Of a stretch of DNA of 5,968 nt, positions 4,882 through 5,968 are shown one piece after another. Position 1 is the first letter of the stretch, and the number at the start of each line of letters is the position of its first letter. Source of the stretch: Rubrivivax sp. (GTDB lineage Bacteria > Pseudomonadota > Gammaproteobacteria > Burkholderiales > Burkholderiaceae). The stretch lies in the NCBI GenBank assembly GCA_004211235.1, contig SEEY01000106.1, positions 9,609-15,576 on the forward strand, in the 5' to 3' direction. Below the pieces are notes generated by a model that worked only from the letters and a program-made list of their open reading frames with translations, made no database searches and had not been told where the DNA came from. Position numbers and translations under genes: made by a program.

Positions 4882-5968
4882 CACTTGGTGCCCGGGATGG
4901 GCGTGTTGAGGTAGGGGAAGGCCGGCATCAGCGGCACGACGGCCTGGTCGACCGCATCATGCAGCTTGAAGGCGGTGGCCCCGAGCGGCACGGCGGACGG
5001 CTTGCAGGCGGCGCCGAAGCCGAGCTTGTCGGTGTCGCCATTGGCGACGCACAGGCCGCCCATCACCGCGACGAGCGAGATGTCGACGACGTCGTCCTTC
5101 GGCCGGCGGCCGTTGGGGTAGCCGGCGTTGTCGTTGCCGCCCGCGAGGATGTTGCCGACGATGCCCAGACGGTTCTGCTGCGCGAAGGCCACCGGCGCGA
5201 TGGCCGTGTTCAGGCGAAGCATTTCGGACGGCGTCAGCGTGGCCAGCTGGTTCACGCCCTTGATGCCGGTCAGGAAGGTCGTGACCAGGTCGTTGCGCGG
5301 GAAGTTGGTGGGTGCCGTGTTGGGCAGGGCGAGCGCGATCTCGAGCAGCGCGGGCAGCGTGGGGTTGGTCACGTAGTCGGCGAACTGCGTGTCGTCCTTG
5401 GGCTTGGACGAGTTGAACTTGTCCTTGTCCTTCAGGCCGATGACGACCTCGTTGACCAGGGGCATGCCCAGGCGCGAGACCTGCACCCAGGCGCCGCCGG
5501 CCTTCTCGGCTGTCTGGTGGCCCGAGGCGGGCTTGGGGTCGAGCAGGCGGCCCTGGCGCAGGCTGGCCGTCGTCCAGCCGCCGATGACGTCGCTACCGGC
5601 GCTCTTCAGGCAGTCCTTGTGGATTTCCAGCGCCAGCGTCGTGACGTTCTTGTCGCCGATGGTGTTGGGCGCGGCATTGATCAGCGCGGGATCGGTGATG
5701 ACGGCGACCGGCGCGTTCACCAGGTCGAAGATGGTGCCGAGGTTGACGGCAAACGGGTCCTGGCGCTGGCCGACGAACACCTTGGCCGGCGTGGCGCAGC
5801 CCGGGATGGTGATCGGGTAGACATGCTTGGCCGCATAGGCCGGGTAGTCGGCAATCGTCTTCTTGCCGATGTTGTCGACCGGCTTGTCGAAAGTGGTGGC
5901 GCCGCTGGTGGCATGGGCCACCGGCTGGGCCGTGCCGCTGCGGCGGTCGCCGCGCACGACGGTGACCG
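4881..5968 (-). CDS. DUF4331 family protein, 5' part off the window
   Basis: The frame enters from the right edge already open; 361 residues are visible before the TGA at 4881-4883. The GTG at 5957 is not the true start, since the frame continues upstream (VTV before it) and no signal peptide is present. Family-typical stretches occur in order: FDKPVDNIGKKTIADY, VFVGQRQDPFAVNLGTIFDL, TLALEIHKDCL, VSRLGMPLVNEVVIGLKDKD, GYPNGRRPKDDVVDISL, and the C-terminal FPYLNTPIPGTK. Members are secreted bacterial proteins of unknown function, often 450-550 residues, so an N-terminal part of perhaps 100-180 residues with the signal peptide is missing. There is no close paralogue in the window. It is the first visible gene of the minus-strand operon; its promoter lies outside. 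Confidence 0.93.
   Translation of the reverse strand, partial: VTVVRGDRRSGTAQPVAHATSGATTFDKPVDNIGKKTIADYPAYAAKHVYPITIPGCATPAKVFVGQRQDPFAVNLGTIFDLVNAPVAVITDPALINAAPNTIGDKNVTTLALEIHKDCLKSAGSDVIGGWTTASLRQGRLLDPKPASGHQTAEKAGGAWVQVSRLGMPLVNEVVIGLKDKDKFNSSKPKDDTQFADYVTNPTLPALLEIALALPNTAPTNFPRNDLVTTFLTGIKGVNQLATLTPSEMLRLNTAIAPVAFAQQNRLGIVGNILAGGNDNAGYPNGRRPKDDVVDISLVAVMGGLCVANGDTDKLGFGAACKPSAVPLGATAFKLHDAVDQAVVPLMPAFPYLNTPIPGTK

Noticed and set aside
4869..4884. GTG at 4884 as start of the lipoprotein
   Set aside because: The five extra codons contain the Shine-Dalgarno itself, and the lipoprotein signal begins at ATG 4869.

Overview
The window is very GC-rich and densely coded. All five protein genes lie on the minus strand and read from the right end of the window to the left. 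GC content, codon use and gene types suggest a betaproteobacterium of the Burkholderiales (Rubrivivax/Leptothrix/Roseateles-like). That assignment is inference, because no rRNA or other marker gene is present.

In transcription order, right to left: (1) the 3' two thirds of a DUF4331 gene (4881-5968), cut by the window edge; (2) a small lipoprotein gene (4615-4869) whose Shine-Dalgarno overlaps the DUF4331 stop codon; (3) a helical-repeat/TPR-like exported protein gene (3410-4618) joined to the lipoprotein gene by an ATGA overlap; (4) a 269-bp compound inverted-repeat element (3239-3507); (5) a HupE/UreJ-2 family membrane protein gene (2113-3216); (6) a 133-bp gap with a weak sigma-32-like promoter candidate; (7) a penicillin-acylase/AHL-acylase family Ntn-hydrolase gene (1-1979), cut by the left edge before its stop codon.

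Genes 1, 2, 3 and 5 look like one operon making an exported set: a secreted DUF4331 protein, a lipoprotein, a periplasmic repeat protein and an inner-membrane protein with putative metal-binding motifs. The shared function is unknown. The acylase is probably a separate or secondary transcription unit.

The most unusual object is the element at 3239-3507. Outer inverted repeats of 33 nt enclose two adjacent perfect inverted repeats of 24 and 22 bp, so a single strand can fold into a T-shaped three-way junction, with further hairpins at the tip of each arm. One arm ends in a GNRA-type loop on the transcribed strand. The element has run into the 3' end of the TPR-like gene and supplies its last roughly 32 codons and its stop, and it ends 22 nt before the start of the HupE-like gene. 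No transposase is present, so it looks like a non-autonomous or structurally selected intergenic repeat.
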